This document shows, in pieces, positions 34,401 to 40,677 of a stretch of DNA of 40,677 nt. The DNA comes from Chitinophagaceae bacterium. GTDB taxonomy: Bacteria; Bacteroidota; Bacteroidia; Chitinophagales; Chitinophagaceae. Numbering within the stretch: the stretch's first letter is position 1; each line of letters opens with the position of its first letter. Under the pieces are notes generated by a model that had not been told where the DNA came from, searched no databases, and saw only the letters and a program-made list of their open reading frames with translations. Both the position numbers and the translations under genes were made by a program. Location: assembly GCA_947447265.1 (NCBI GenBank), contig CANFKC010000044.1:1-40677 (forward strand). The letters are read 5' to 3'.

Positions 34401-34511
34401 ATAGGCTTGGCTATAACCAAAAAGATAATAGAGACGCTTCACGGAAAAATATGGGTTACATCGGAAGAAGGAGCGGGCACCACGTTTCATTTTACACTAC
34501 CTAAAAAATAG
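31443..34511 (+). CDS. Cytosolic multi-PAS/GAF sensor histidine kinase, 1022 aa
   Basis: Domain order: PAS (about 14-126), PAS (about 140-258), GAF (about 268-402), PAS (about 425-535), PAS (about 545-655), PAS (about 667-775), HisKA with His812 in FVASHDLQEPLRMV, and HATPase with N box NLLGNAIKY (about 922), DNGIGI (956) and GTGIGLAI (984). There is no membrane segment. The second PAS has the LOV-like text GETPRILQGPKSD at 183, but the flavin-binding Cys position (NCRFLQ in LOV) is Pro, so it should not be a classical photosensor. The HisKA type is that of phytochrome-like kinases, which usually pair with a small Rcp1-like regulator; the one next door is broken. Confidence 0.92.
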   Translation: MALKKIYTEEELELYETIVNFSEDAIITKTLDGIVTSWNSTAEQLFGYSYDEIIGKHISVIIPANRINEESEIIGKIRAGELVRHYETERLKKDGSIVFISLTVSPLKNSSGTITGASIIARDITRQRREQQHSKLLESVITNTTDAILITDASPLQLPGPRIVYANAAFTKMTGYSFEEIVGETPRILQGPKSDNVELARLSKAMHEKSPCELTIINYKKNGEEFWNNFIVNPIIDEKGKCTHFVSIERDITATKNEDVRNYFISEISKVFNGNSGFHESLDKFLSKLVGFGDYSLAELWLIDTEKKQLTLTSKIASIPETELFFSESAKKKSLTKGIGLPGIVWETRKSQFWDDISEPEHFVRREAAKIAGVRSIYGIPIFSNKEVTGVLILGLTVSEIENVAFMDTLEGIGVVLGNEIVRKQLDEELNKIFTFTPDVLCTVSADGYFKKVNPAMSRILGYSEEELLATPFLSLVHVEDRQKTLAELGRILEGRPTYYIENRYITKSGQVKWLAWTTTGASAEGIIYCSAKDITEKKDLEVLITKATGIARMGGWEIDMLSGDIYWSVMVRQILEVRADVQPDLENAIRFYKEGESREIITRVIKDATEFGKPWDVELQIITAKGNTKWVRVIGEAEFVGDKCIRILGSFQEIDGRKKAEFAEKKALEERNLILESIDDAFFAVDKNWKVTYWNRKAEAVLGRSKSEVLDHNLWEVYADSTESNAYKMYQHAMDTFYATNFEDYSQRLNKWYEISIYPSLEGLSVYFKDVTDRKSTEIELKKLHQSLIKQARELEISNAELEQFAFVASHDLQEPLRMVTSFMTQLEKKYGDLIDDTGKKYIYFAVDGAKRMRQIILDLLEFSRVGRMEERQEEIDLTQLVNDMLPLLRKNIEESRAVITLGKLPTVTINRTPISQVFQNLLGNAIKYRREGVAPQINIACEDGGNYWHFTVCDNGIGINVEYFEKIFIIFQRLHTREQYSGTGIGLAITKKIIETLHGKIWVTSEEGAGTTFHFTLPKK

Positions 34512-34515
34512 AACC

Positions 34516-34938
34516 ATGAAAACAATTGACATCTTATTGATTGAAGATAATTAAGGGGATATATTGCTCACGACAGAAGCTCTGGAAGAATGTAAGATCA
34601 TAAATACGGTTACTGTAATACGGGACGGGAAAGAAGCCGTGAATTTTTTTGGAGAATGCAATGCTAATGAGCGGCTGCCGAATCTGGTGCTGCTCGATGT
34701 TAACCTGCCTAAAAAATGTGGTCATGAAGTATTACATAATATAAAAAAAAGTTAAAAGTATAAACATTTACCGGTTATAATGCTTACCACATCTTCATCA
34801 GATAAAGATACTATGCTTGCGTATAAAAATTATGTAAATTGCTTTATTACCAAACCTGTACATGCACATGATTTTATTGACGCAATGTGTAAAATAGAAG
34901 ACTTCTGGATCAACATTGTTTCTATACCCAAACAATAG
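34516..34938 (+). pseudogene. Rcp1-like response regulator interrupted by two in-frame TAA codons
   Basis: The frame from ATG 34516 to TAG 34938 encodes a 140-codon single receiver domain: ILLIEDN, LVLLDVNLPK (phosphoacceptor Asp), VIMLTTSSSD and CFITKPV are all in frame. TAA occurs at 34552-34554, inside the usual EDNxGD motif, and again at 34753-34755, where SEKYKHLPV-type text is expected. There is no frameshift. TAA is an ordinary stop for other genes here, so this is best read as a pseudogene with two nonsense changes. It begins 4 bp after the kinase stop and ends 3 bp before the next gene, so it was the middle gene of the operon. Confidence 0.85.
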
Positions 34939-34941
34939 TAT

Positions 34942-35946
34942 ATGAAAGATCGTAAACTTTACAATATTCTGGTAATTGAAGATAATGCCGGAGACTATGA
35001 GTTAATTCAAGGAGCGCTACAGGAGGTTATGGACGCACCAGTATTAACGGCTATCGATTGCTTTTGCACAGCCCAGGTACTTTTGCAGCCAGGTAGCAAG
35101 AATTTTGATGTTATTCTGCTTGACCTGACTTTGCCGGATATGCAGGGGGAGTCACTTATTCACGAAATAGTGGAGCTTGCCCTTAATACACCAGTTATTG
35201 TACTTACAGGATACACTGACATTTCATTCGGTGTAAAGTCATTGTCTCTAGGCATATCTGACTATATACTAAAGGATGAGTTAACGGCTAATGCGCTTTA
35301 TAAAAGTATTATTTACAGTATGGAGCGTAAAAAGGGAACTATTGCGTTGGAAGCATCGGAAAAGCGTTATGCCGATCTTTTTCAATTGTCGCCGTTACCT
35401 ATGTGGGTGGTAGATATTGATACCCTTAAGTTTTTGGATGTTAATGCTGCTACGATAAACTATTATGGCTATAGCCGGGAAGAATTCATGGCAATGAAGC
35501 TTAAGGATATAAGGCCAGTTGAAGAATTGCCGGGGCTGGAAGAAGGCCTGGCTGAAGTAAGAAGTGCCGCCGGGAAACTAACGAAAAATATAATGGTCCA
35601 CAAGCTGAAAAATGGTGACCTCCGGGACATAGAAGTAAAGATCAGCCCTATGAACCTAAACAACGCCAGGATCAATGTTGTTGTGGCCACTGATATTACC
35701 GACCGGCTAAACCATATAAAGGCTATTGAAGAACAAAATAAGAAACTAAAAGAAATTGCCTGGATACAATCGCACGTAGTGCGTGCCCCACTTGCCCGGA
35801 TGATGAGCCTTATTGATATTGTTAATAATTTTGACGTCAATGAGGAGGATAGGAAGAAATATCTGGGACACATAATAACCTCAGCAAACGAGCTGGACGG
35901 CATTATTAAAAACATATCTGATAAAACAAGAGCTACTTCGGTTTGA
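34942..35946 (+). CDS. Receiver-PAS-DHp protein without ATPase domain, 334 aa
   Basis: Residues about 7-125 are a receiver (IEDNAGD, phosphoacceptor Asp61 in VILLDLTLPD). About 140-258 is a PAS domain (SPLPMWVVDIDTLKFLDVNAA). About 265-330 is a HisKA-like helix pair with His278 in IAWIQSHVVRAPLARMM. The protein stops there; no HATPase follows. The DHp-like end could serve as a phosphotransfer or dimerisation module, perhaps taking over from the broken regulator upstream. I recall the SHxVRAPLAR ending without ATPase as recurrent in Bacteroidota, so it is not necessarily a truncation. Confidence 0.85.
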   Translation: MKDRKLYNILVIEDNAGDYELIQGALQEVMDAPVLTAIDCFCTAQVLLQPGSKNFDVILLDLTLPDMQGESLIHEIVELALNTPVIVLTGYTDISFGVKSLSLGISDYILKDELTANALYKSIIYSMERKKGTIALEASEKRYADLFQLSPLPMWVVDIDTLKFLDVNAATINYYGYSREEFMAMKLKDIRPVEELPGLEEGLAEVRSAAGKLTKNIMVHKLKNGDLRDIEVKISPMNLNNARINVVVATDITDRLNHIKAIEEQNKKLKEIAWIQSHVVRAPLARMMSLIDIVNNFDVNEEDRKKYLGHIITSANELDGIIKNISDKTRATSV

Positions 35947-36504
35947 AATTATACCAATTGAGCTAAAAAAATCTGCATAAATCTCGTTCGCTTTGCGCCT
36001 TCCTTGCGAACCCGCTTCACACATTGCGTTGAAATTATTATACTGAGTCTTTATTCAATGCGCTGCAATCAACCTGTAAGGACAATTCTCTAAAAGACTT
36101 TGTCATGCGGACGCCGACAGGAGCTCGGGTATTTCCACGGCGAGAAGCATCTAAATACGGTATCCCAACCTACTTGTCATTATAGGGTAGGAGGCTTGTT
36201 GAGGCAAAGGATTGATAAAGTTAAACCAGAAGGGTTGGCATTATTGTAGCGATACGTAATAATAATGTGCAAAACCCCGAAGGCGGGGATATATTTTAAA
36301 TGCCTGATATTTTCTATGTCACCCTTACAGTTTTCTGCACTTGTCATTTGCAGTTCGCTGGCCAAACGGTGAATTACCGGGAACTCACGCAGGCGAGAAT
36401 GTTCTTCAACTCATAGTTTGCGCATCAATGTTTATAACAAAAAAACCATCCCAAAATTGCTTCTGGAACGGTCTCTTATCATCCTCTCTCTTGTATATAT
36501 TTTA
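35947..36504. other. Intergenic region without a gene
   Basis: No convincing ORF. A CCCCGAAGGCGGGG hairpin near 36275 resembles other short interspersed hairpins. The right end carries the terminator of the minus-strand NHL gene. Confidence 0.5.
36439..36472 (-). terminator. Terminator of the NHL-repeat gene
   Basis: On the minus strand ACCGTTCC pairs with GGGATGGT (two wobble pairs) and is followed by seven T. It lies about 30 bp after the stop at 36505. Confidence 0.65.
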
Positions 36505-38130
36505 TTAATTAATTTCAAAGTGAACGATGTTGTTAGCATCGGTAGCCGCTACCAGTAGCGTATATTGTCCCGGAGGTAAAGGGATTTTGCTTTCAACCTT
36601 TGCATGGAATACTTTATCTTTTGATACACCATCGCCACTTATTAAAAGTCTTCCTGCCACATCAAAAATTCCATAGTACAAATATTCGTCTTTTATCGAG
36701 TGAACCAGACAATTAAATTCAAAATTGCCTTTATTAGGATTCGGGTATAATGAAATATCAACTTTTACATTATTAGCTACTATTTCTGGTGCCTTAAGTG
36801 GGCTTACAGACATAGTCAGGTCATCAGAAGTTTCCATGGCATTGGAGTAGGCAGGGTCAACCAACTTGCAAATTATTCTATCTCCATTAGTTACTGTTGC
36901 CGGGGTGTAGGTCGCACTGTTTCCGCCCACTGCAAGCCCGTTGCAATACCACTGGTAGTTAAGGCCGTAGTTATTACTGCCGTCCGGCACTTTAAAAGTT
37001 ACAGTAGTGCCTTCACTAACAGAGCTTCCGGGGTTTGCGGTTATGGTAAATGCAGCATGATTTACTATTTCTCTTACTACGTAATTATTCCTGTCTGCAA
37101 TAAACATATTGCCACTCTTATTTAAACAAATAGCGGAAGGATTTTTAACTGAAGCGGCAATAGCCATGCCTCCATCGCCTCCATAAATACCTGCACCGTT
37201 ACCGGCTATGGTGGTTATAATGCCACCCTGACTTATCATTCTTATTCTGTTATTTTCAACATCAGCAACATATACGTTCCCAGCGTTATCAGTTATTAAA
37301 TTGCCGGGGGCGTTTAACCGGGCATTAGTTGCGGGTCCGCCATCGCCACCAAACCCTGATACCGAAGTACCTGCAAGCGTAGTAATTATTCCGGAAGTAT
37401 TCACTTTACGTATTACATTATTTACCTGGTCGGCTATAAAAATATTACCTGTTACGTCAACCGCTACCCCGCACGCCCCTGCAAACGCCGCATTGGTTGC
37501 TGCGCCACCGTCACCGCTATATCCCCACATGCCATTGCCAGCTGCGGTGGTTATTAAGCCGGTTGGTGTTACTTTTCTCACCCGGCCATTTCCATCTGCG
37601 ATGTACAAATTCCCATGTTGGTCAAACGACAGCGCCACGCACCCTGCCAACCTTGCAGCAACTGCCGGGCCGCCATCGCCTGCATTGCCTCTTGTACCTG
37701 TGCCGGCAACAGTTGTAATAATGCCTAATGTATCTATCTTTCTCACCACGTAGTTGCCATTGTCTGCCACATATACATTGCCATGGGCATCTACTGCGAG
37801 GCCGGAAGGATAATTCAAAGCAGCACCTGCCGCAAGACCGCCATCGCCGGAATAACCCTGGTAACCGGTGCCTGCGAGGGTAGTGATGGTGCCATCTGGC
37901 CTTATCTTACGTATTACATTGTTATCATCATCAGTTACAAACAGGTTGCCATTGGCATCTGTTGCCACCCCCCAGGAAGAGCCTATCTTAGCATGAGTTG
38001 CAAAACCTCCATCTCCACTATATCCGGCAGTATTGGTCCCAGCAATAGTCCTCATAGTTTGTGCGGTACTATCTATAGCGATGCCCATAATACAGGCTAC
38101 GATCGACATGTTTAAAATTATCTTTTTCAT
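36505..38130 (-). CDS. Secreted NHL-repeat protein with T9SS sorting domain, 541 aa
   Basis: A signal peptide (about 1-23, ending STAQ) is followed by about six NHL units (residues about 28-350), each with TxAGTGxxGYSGDGGxAxxA and a GVAxDxxGNxxxADxxNxxIRKI stretch, expected to fold as a beta-propeller. An Ig-like or PKD-like segment (about 355-445; GTTVTFKVPDGSN, YQWYCNG) comes next. A T9SS type A sorting domain with YPNPNKGNF (about 460-541) ends the protein. It should be a surface or released protein; the ligand is unknown. Two small NHL-like secreted proteins are encoded upstream on the same strand. Confidence 0.88.
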   Translation of the reverse strand: MKKIILNMSIVACIMGIAIDSTAQTMRTIAGTNTAGYSGDGGFATHAKIGSSWGVATDANGNLFVTDDDNNVIRKIRPDGTITTLAGTGYQGYSGDGGLAAGAALNYPSGLAVDAHGNVYVADNGNYVVRKIDTLGIITTVAGTGTRGNAGDGGPAVAARLAGCVALSFDQHGNLYIADGNGRVRKVTPTGLITTAAGNGMWGYSGDGGAATNAAFAGACGVAVDVTGNIFIADQVNNVIRKVNTSGIITTLAGTSVSGFGGDGGPATNARLNAPGNLITDNAGNVYVADVENNRIRMISQGGIITTIAGNGAGIYGGDGGMAIAASVKNPSAICLNKSGNMFIADRNNYVVREIVNHAAFTITANPGSSVSEGTTVTFKVPDGSNNYGLNYQWYCNGLAVGGNSATYTPATVTNGDRIICKLVDPAYSNAMETSDDLTMSVSPLKAPEIVANNVKVDISLYPNPNKGNFEFNCLVHSIKDEYLYYGIFDVAGRLLISGDGVSKDKVFHAKVESKIPLPPGQYTLLVAATDANNIVHFEIN

Positions 38131-38360
38131 ATTATGAGTCTTTGAAATTCTTGGATAAAATTTTTTTCTGGTGCCTTTGCCCCATGTAATGCGGGCAAAG
38201 GCGTGGCTACAGCATGTTGTGCATTGCCGTTATTACAACGTTATTGAGCACTGTTTTTAGGTGAGATTTTAGCTGCGGAGCAGCTGCAATTTTGGGCTGG
38301 GGTTAGCCGTTTATAAAAAGCTTTGCTGTCGGGTATCAATATTCTAGTAACCGATTCTTT

Positions 38361-38840
38361 CTACTTGTGTTTGGTGTTAACGACTACCATTTGCTGCATC
38401 GCGCGTTCTGCTGCAGGGGTTTCATCAGGATCGCTGAAACCATTATGCTCGTGAGGTAATACTGTTACCTGCTGCTTGTCTGCGGCTGCATAAACAGAGA
38501 CGTCGATAATGTGAAGGTCTCCTGCCTGGTCAACCGAAAGCTTAACCGGATAAGTGGCAGGAGAATTGAATACAGAACCGTTACTCTTTCCTACGGCTGC
38601 GCCTACGCCTTCTACAATTCTTACCGCGTTGTTATTTTTATCAAATACATGCAGGTTGCCTGCGCCGTCAAATGATATGCTCCAGTTGCCATTTAAAACA
38701 GCATGGTCATCAGCCTTCCGGGTATTGGTTGCGTTTGCTGTATTTTTCTGTTCAGCGATATTCAATTCTTGTGCATTCAGGTTGCCGCCGAGGCAAATTG
38801 TTGATGCTACGAGTGCTGCGTTTACGATTGAGTTTTTCAT
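38361..38840 (-). CDS. Mini NHL-like secreted protein, 159 aa
   Basis: A signal peptide (about 1-23, ending NLNAQ) is followed by two NHL-like strand pairs: SISFDGAGNLHVFDKNNNAVRIV and LSVDQAGDLHIIDVSVYA. There is no sorting domain, so it probably stays periplasmic. The end EHNGFSDPDETPA is shared in form with the paralogue at 38898 (ESNTWGDPDMAAP). Too short to close a propeller alone; it may oligomerise. Function unknown. Confidence 0.7.
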   Translation of the reverse strand: MKNSIVNAALVASTICLGGNLNAQELNIAEQKNTANATNTRKADDHAVLNGNWSISFDGAGNLHVFDKNNNAVRIVEGVGAAVGKSNGSVFNSPATYPVKLSVDQAGDLHIIDVSVYAAADKQQVTVLPHEHNGFSDPDETPAAERAMQQMVVVNTKHK

Positions 38841-38897
38841 GAGCTTGTATTTATGTTAATGAAAAATGGTTGTTATGACTTGCTTTTTGTTTGAGTT

Positions 38898-39353
38898 TTA
38901 TCTGGTAGCTGTTGCAACTTGCGCGCCGACGATACCTAATGGCGCTGCCATATCCGGGTCGCCCCATGTATTACTTTCATTAGGTAGAACTGATGGTAAT
39001 TGATTGGTACCCGGGAAAATGCTTTTGTCAGTGATATGCAGGTTTCCACATTTATCTACAACCAGGCTGAAAGGATAGCTGGCGGCATTGTTTTCGAAGC
39101 CATTAGGCTTGCCTGCTTCAGCAGCTACCATACGGACAACTGCGTTGTCTTTGTCTGTTATAACCAGATTGCCGGCCTTATCAGTTATAATTCCCCATGC
39201 GCCATCAATAACGGTCTGGCCTTGGTGGTTGGCGGCATTTGTGCAGCTCATTTTGTTATCAACGGTAACTAAGTTTGTTACCTGAGCCTGCGTGTTGCAG
39301 CTTGTGCCTATTGCGAATGCAATCAGTGCTACGCTTAAAATTGTCTGTTTCAT
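38898..39353 (-). CDS. Mini NHL-like secreted protein, 151 aa
   Basis: The start is the ATG at 39353 (a TTG two codons earlier is rejected). A signal peptide (KQTILSVALIAFAIGTSCNTQAQ) precedes GIITDKAGNLVITDKDNAVVRMV and LVVDKCGNLHITDKSIF, two NHL-like units as in the next gene. It is a tandem paralogue, 57 bp upstream of it on the same strand. An SC in the signal region could be read as a lipobox, but the QAQ cleavage site fits better. Confidence 0.7.
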   Translation of the reverse strand: MKQTILSVALIAFAIGTSCNTQAQVTNLVTVDNKMSCTNAANHQGQTVIDGAWGIITDKAGNLVITDKDNAVVRMVAAEAGKPNGFENNAASYPFSLVVDKCGNLHITDKSIFPGTNQLPSVLPNESNTWGDPDMAAPLGIVGAQVATATR

Positions 39354-39412
39354 AACCAATGTTTTTTTATGTTTTTAGTATTATTTTTTTTGTTGCTATG
39401 GTCTGTGTCTGC

Positions 39413-39580
39413 TTAAGACGAGCAAAACAGCAGGTGTAGCAGTTGGATCTCAAATCCCGATTTTACCATTATCCATTCCACCGAAGTTTTACCCTGGTTG
39501 AAGAAAAAATCGCCGACTGTTGTTAAGTTGTCCTTTTGTGCGATTGCTTTTTCAGCTGAAGTATCAAAATACATTTCCAT
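39413..39580 (-). CDS. Possible small protein, 55 aa
   Basis: The frame starts MEMYFDTSAEKAIAQKD and ends LLHLLFCSS before TAA at 39413-39415. A perfect -7 box stands 40 bp upstream (39621-39628), and the two mini NHL genes follow on the same strand, so it may head their operon. It has no signal peptide; the C-terminal third is hydrophobic. No family is recognised. Confidence 0.45.
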   Translation of the reverse strand: MEMYFDTSAEKAIAQKDNLTTVGDFFFNQGKTSVEWIMVKSGFEIQLLHLLFCSS

Positions 39581-39620
39581 TTTATAAGTGTTTTAGGAGT
39601 TTTTCTTGTTATTTCTTTTA

Positions 39621-39628
39621 CAAAGATA
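39621..39628 (-). promoter_or_regulatory. -7 box upstream of the 55-aa ORF and NHL-like genes
   Basis: On the minus strand the bases read TATCTTTG, an exact TAnnTTTG match; a TTTTA word about 18 bp further upstream could be the -33 element. The first ATG downstream is that of the 55-aa ORF. Confidence 0.5.
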
Positions 39629-40600
39629 CCTTGCGTTGAAAGCCTTAAAAATGATGGTAGACAAGGTGTTGTTTGATTGTAATCAATTGGTATTTTGTTA
39701 TTGAAATGATGCTGTTGGCTTTGCTTTCAGGTGCTTTCGTTATCGTATTCAACTGCGATAGCGTCATCATCAATTACAACGTAAAAGTAGCCCCACAGGG
39801 CAGCGAATAAAAAGACAGCCATCAAATGTGGAGTTGATCTTCGTCAGTTCTACTGGCTCCCAGGTTTAAGAACAGTGATGCCAGGGCTACATCTGGGGCA
39901 AAAGTTCCCAATTGGGGCTTGCCGTCTTTGCAGGACCTTTATTTTCACTTAATCGAGAATGTCTACTCTTTCGCCAGGCCGCCGGGGCACTCATGCTCAT
40001 CCATATTTTTGCCAATGGAAAGTAGGGTTGACCACAGCAACTAGATGCTTCTCGCCATGGCAACGCTCTGGCTGCATATGGCACGCCGATGTCTGGCGCG
40101 AAAAACTGGTCTTTATTAGCCCGGTAATTTCACGAGTGCTGCTTGGATTAAGAAGTTTCCACTGTATTTTGAGATTGCAATCCCGCAGAAAATGCAGGAT
40201 CGCAAAGACCGTTTATTGATAATCAGGGGCTCCATGTAATTGCAGAATTAACATTGGAGGTTGGCTACAGCGTGCGGAACGTAGACTGAGGACTGCAATT
40301 TTGGTGTAATTAAAGACTTAACTGGTGCAATTGAAAAGGCGATAACATACAAATGCCGCGGATGGAATCCGTGGCTATTATTATTATTATTATGTTTACA
40401 TACTGACCCGAAATGGCACCGCCACGTTGATTTACGCTTTTTTGCGACACGATCTGGAAAGGTAAGAGGTAGCTTCTCTTAAATGTTACTTCTGGTCTGC
40501 TGGCCCAGTGTTGCTTTGACAGCTCAATCAAGCCATAACGGCGTCAAAGTTCGGACGATGCACCTAAATGCAATGTCTGTCTGATGATTTGCCAAAAACG
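39629..40600. other. About 1 kb without a convincing gene
   Basis: No frame looks like protein on either strand. 40170-40200 holds a degenerate inverted repeat (TTGCAATCCCGCA against TGCAGGATCGCAA). An ATT trinucleotide run lies at about 40376-40392. CCGCGGATGGAATCCGTGG near 40355 is a short hairpin. The rest looks like decayed intergenic sequence. Confidence 0.5.
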
Positions 40601-40601
40601 A

Positions 40602-40639
40602 AAAATGCCGTTTCAAAATTTCTTTTGAAACGGCATTTT
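40602..40639. terminator. Strong bidirectional terminator
   Basis: AAAATGCCGTTTCAAAA (40602-40618) and its exact complement (40623-40639) give a 17-bp perfect stem with a 4-nt loop, flanked by A and T runs. No gene ending at its left is visible, so it most likely serves a minus-strand gene beyond the right edge of the window. The stem shares AATGCCGTT with the terminator at 4274-4305. Confidence 0.9.
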
Positions 40640-40677
40640 CTATTATCTATATTTTTTATTCGTTGATTTCAAATTTA

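Noticed and set aside
34516-34938. Alternative genetic code (TAA read as sense)
   Set aside because: TAA serves as the normal stop in other genes here (for example 7326-9263 and 12348-12659), so local nonsense mutation is simpler.
37301-38115. Plus-strand frames of 110-150 aa opposite the NHL protein
   Set aside because: They are antisense shadows of the repetitive NHL coding sequence.
39959-40219. 86-aa frame in the right-hand intergenic region
   Set aside because: No domain, no promoter or start context; text shows no protein-like pattern.

Overview
The window reads as chromosome of a Bacteroidota bacterium, most likely a Chitinophagaceae-like lineage. The clues are several secreted proteins with type IX secretion (T9SS) C-terminal sorting domains, a GH3-type adenylating enzyme, NHL-repeat secreted proteins, DUF47/PiT phosphate genes, a LemA-TPM-TPM operon, and TAnnTTTG promoter elements instead of E. 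coli-type boxes. Two genes (lptB, gmk) appear to use TTG starts. Assignment rests on reading protein motifs by eye; no database search was run.

Layout. 1-4212: dense arrays of short GAA/ATC-loop hairpins on both sides of a two-gene ABC exporter operon (minus strand, 692-3185). 4328-4972: an F420/NADP-type oxidoreductase. 5267-6595: a membrane histidine kinase, followed immediately by four 82-bp tandem repeats with hairpin cores. 7079-16061: an accessory island. It holds a large unknown protein with a Cys-rich tail (645 aa), then two modules of the same plan: a toxin-like protein, a lipoprotein, and two small related proteins (called A and B here). The two toxin-like proteins differ (RHxxW/DAHE helical domain versus JAMM metalloprotease-like domain) and so do the lipoproteins, while the A/B block is nearly identical. 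The second module is preceded by a 3-prime fragment of a second copy of the 645-aa gene. I read this as a polymorphic toxin-like locus that grows by cassette insertion; that reading is inference.

16062-16780: decayed hairpin repeats. 16781-18723: LemA and two TPM proteins. 18823-20948: two paralogous secreted T9SS proteins. 21104-25514: lptB, GH3, DUF47 and PiT phosphate transporter. 25586-30607 (minus): a small secreted protein, two GT-C-type membrane proteins (one TMTC-like with TPRs), and guanylate kinase. 30608-31442: non-coding repeat debris. 31443-35946: a signalling trio, namely a 1022-aa multi-PAS histidine kinase, a response regulator interrupted by two in-frame TAA codons, and a receiver-PAS-DHp protein without an ATPase domain. 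36505-39353 (minus): a large NHL-repeat T9SS protein and two mini NHL-like secreted proteins, preceded by a possible 55-aa gene with a good promoter box. 39581-40677 holds no convincing gene and ends in a strong bidirectional terminator.

The housekeeping parts are ordinary. The most unusual material is 7079-16061, the hairpin arrays, and the double-nonsense response regulator.
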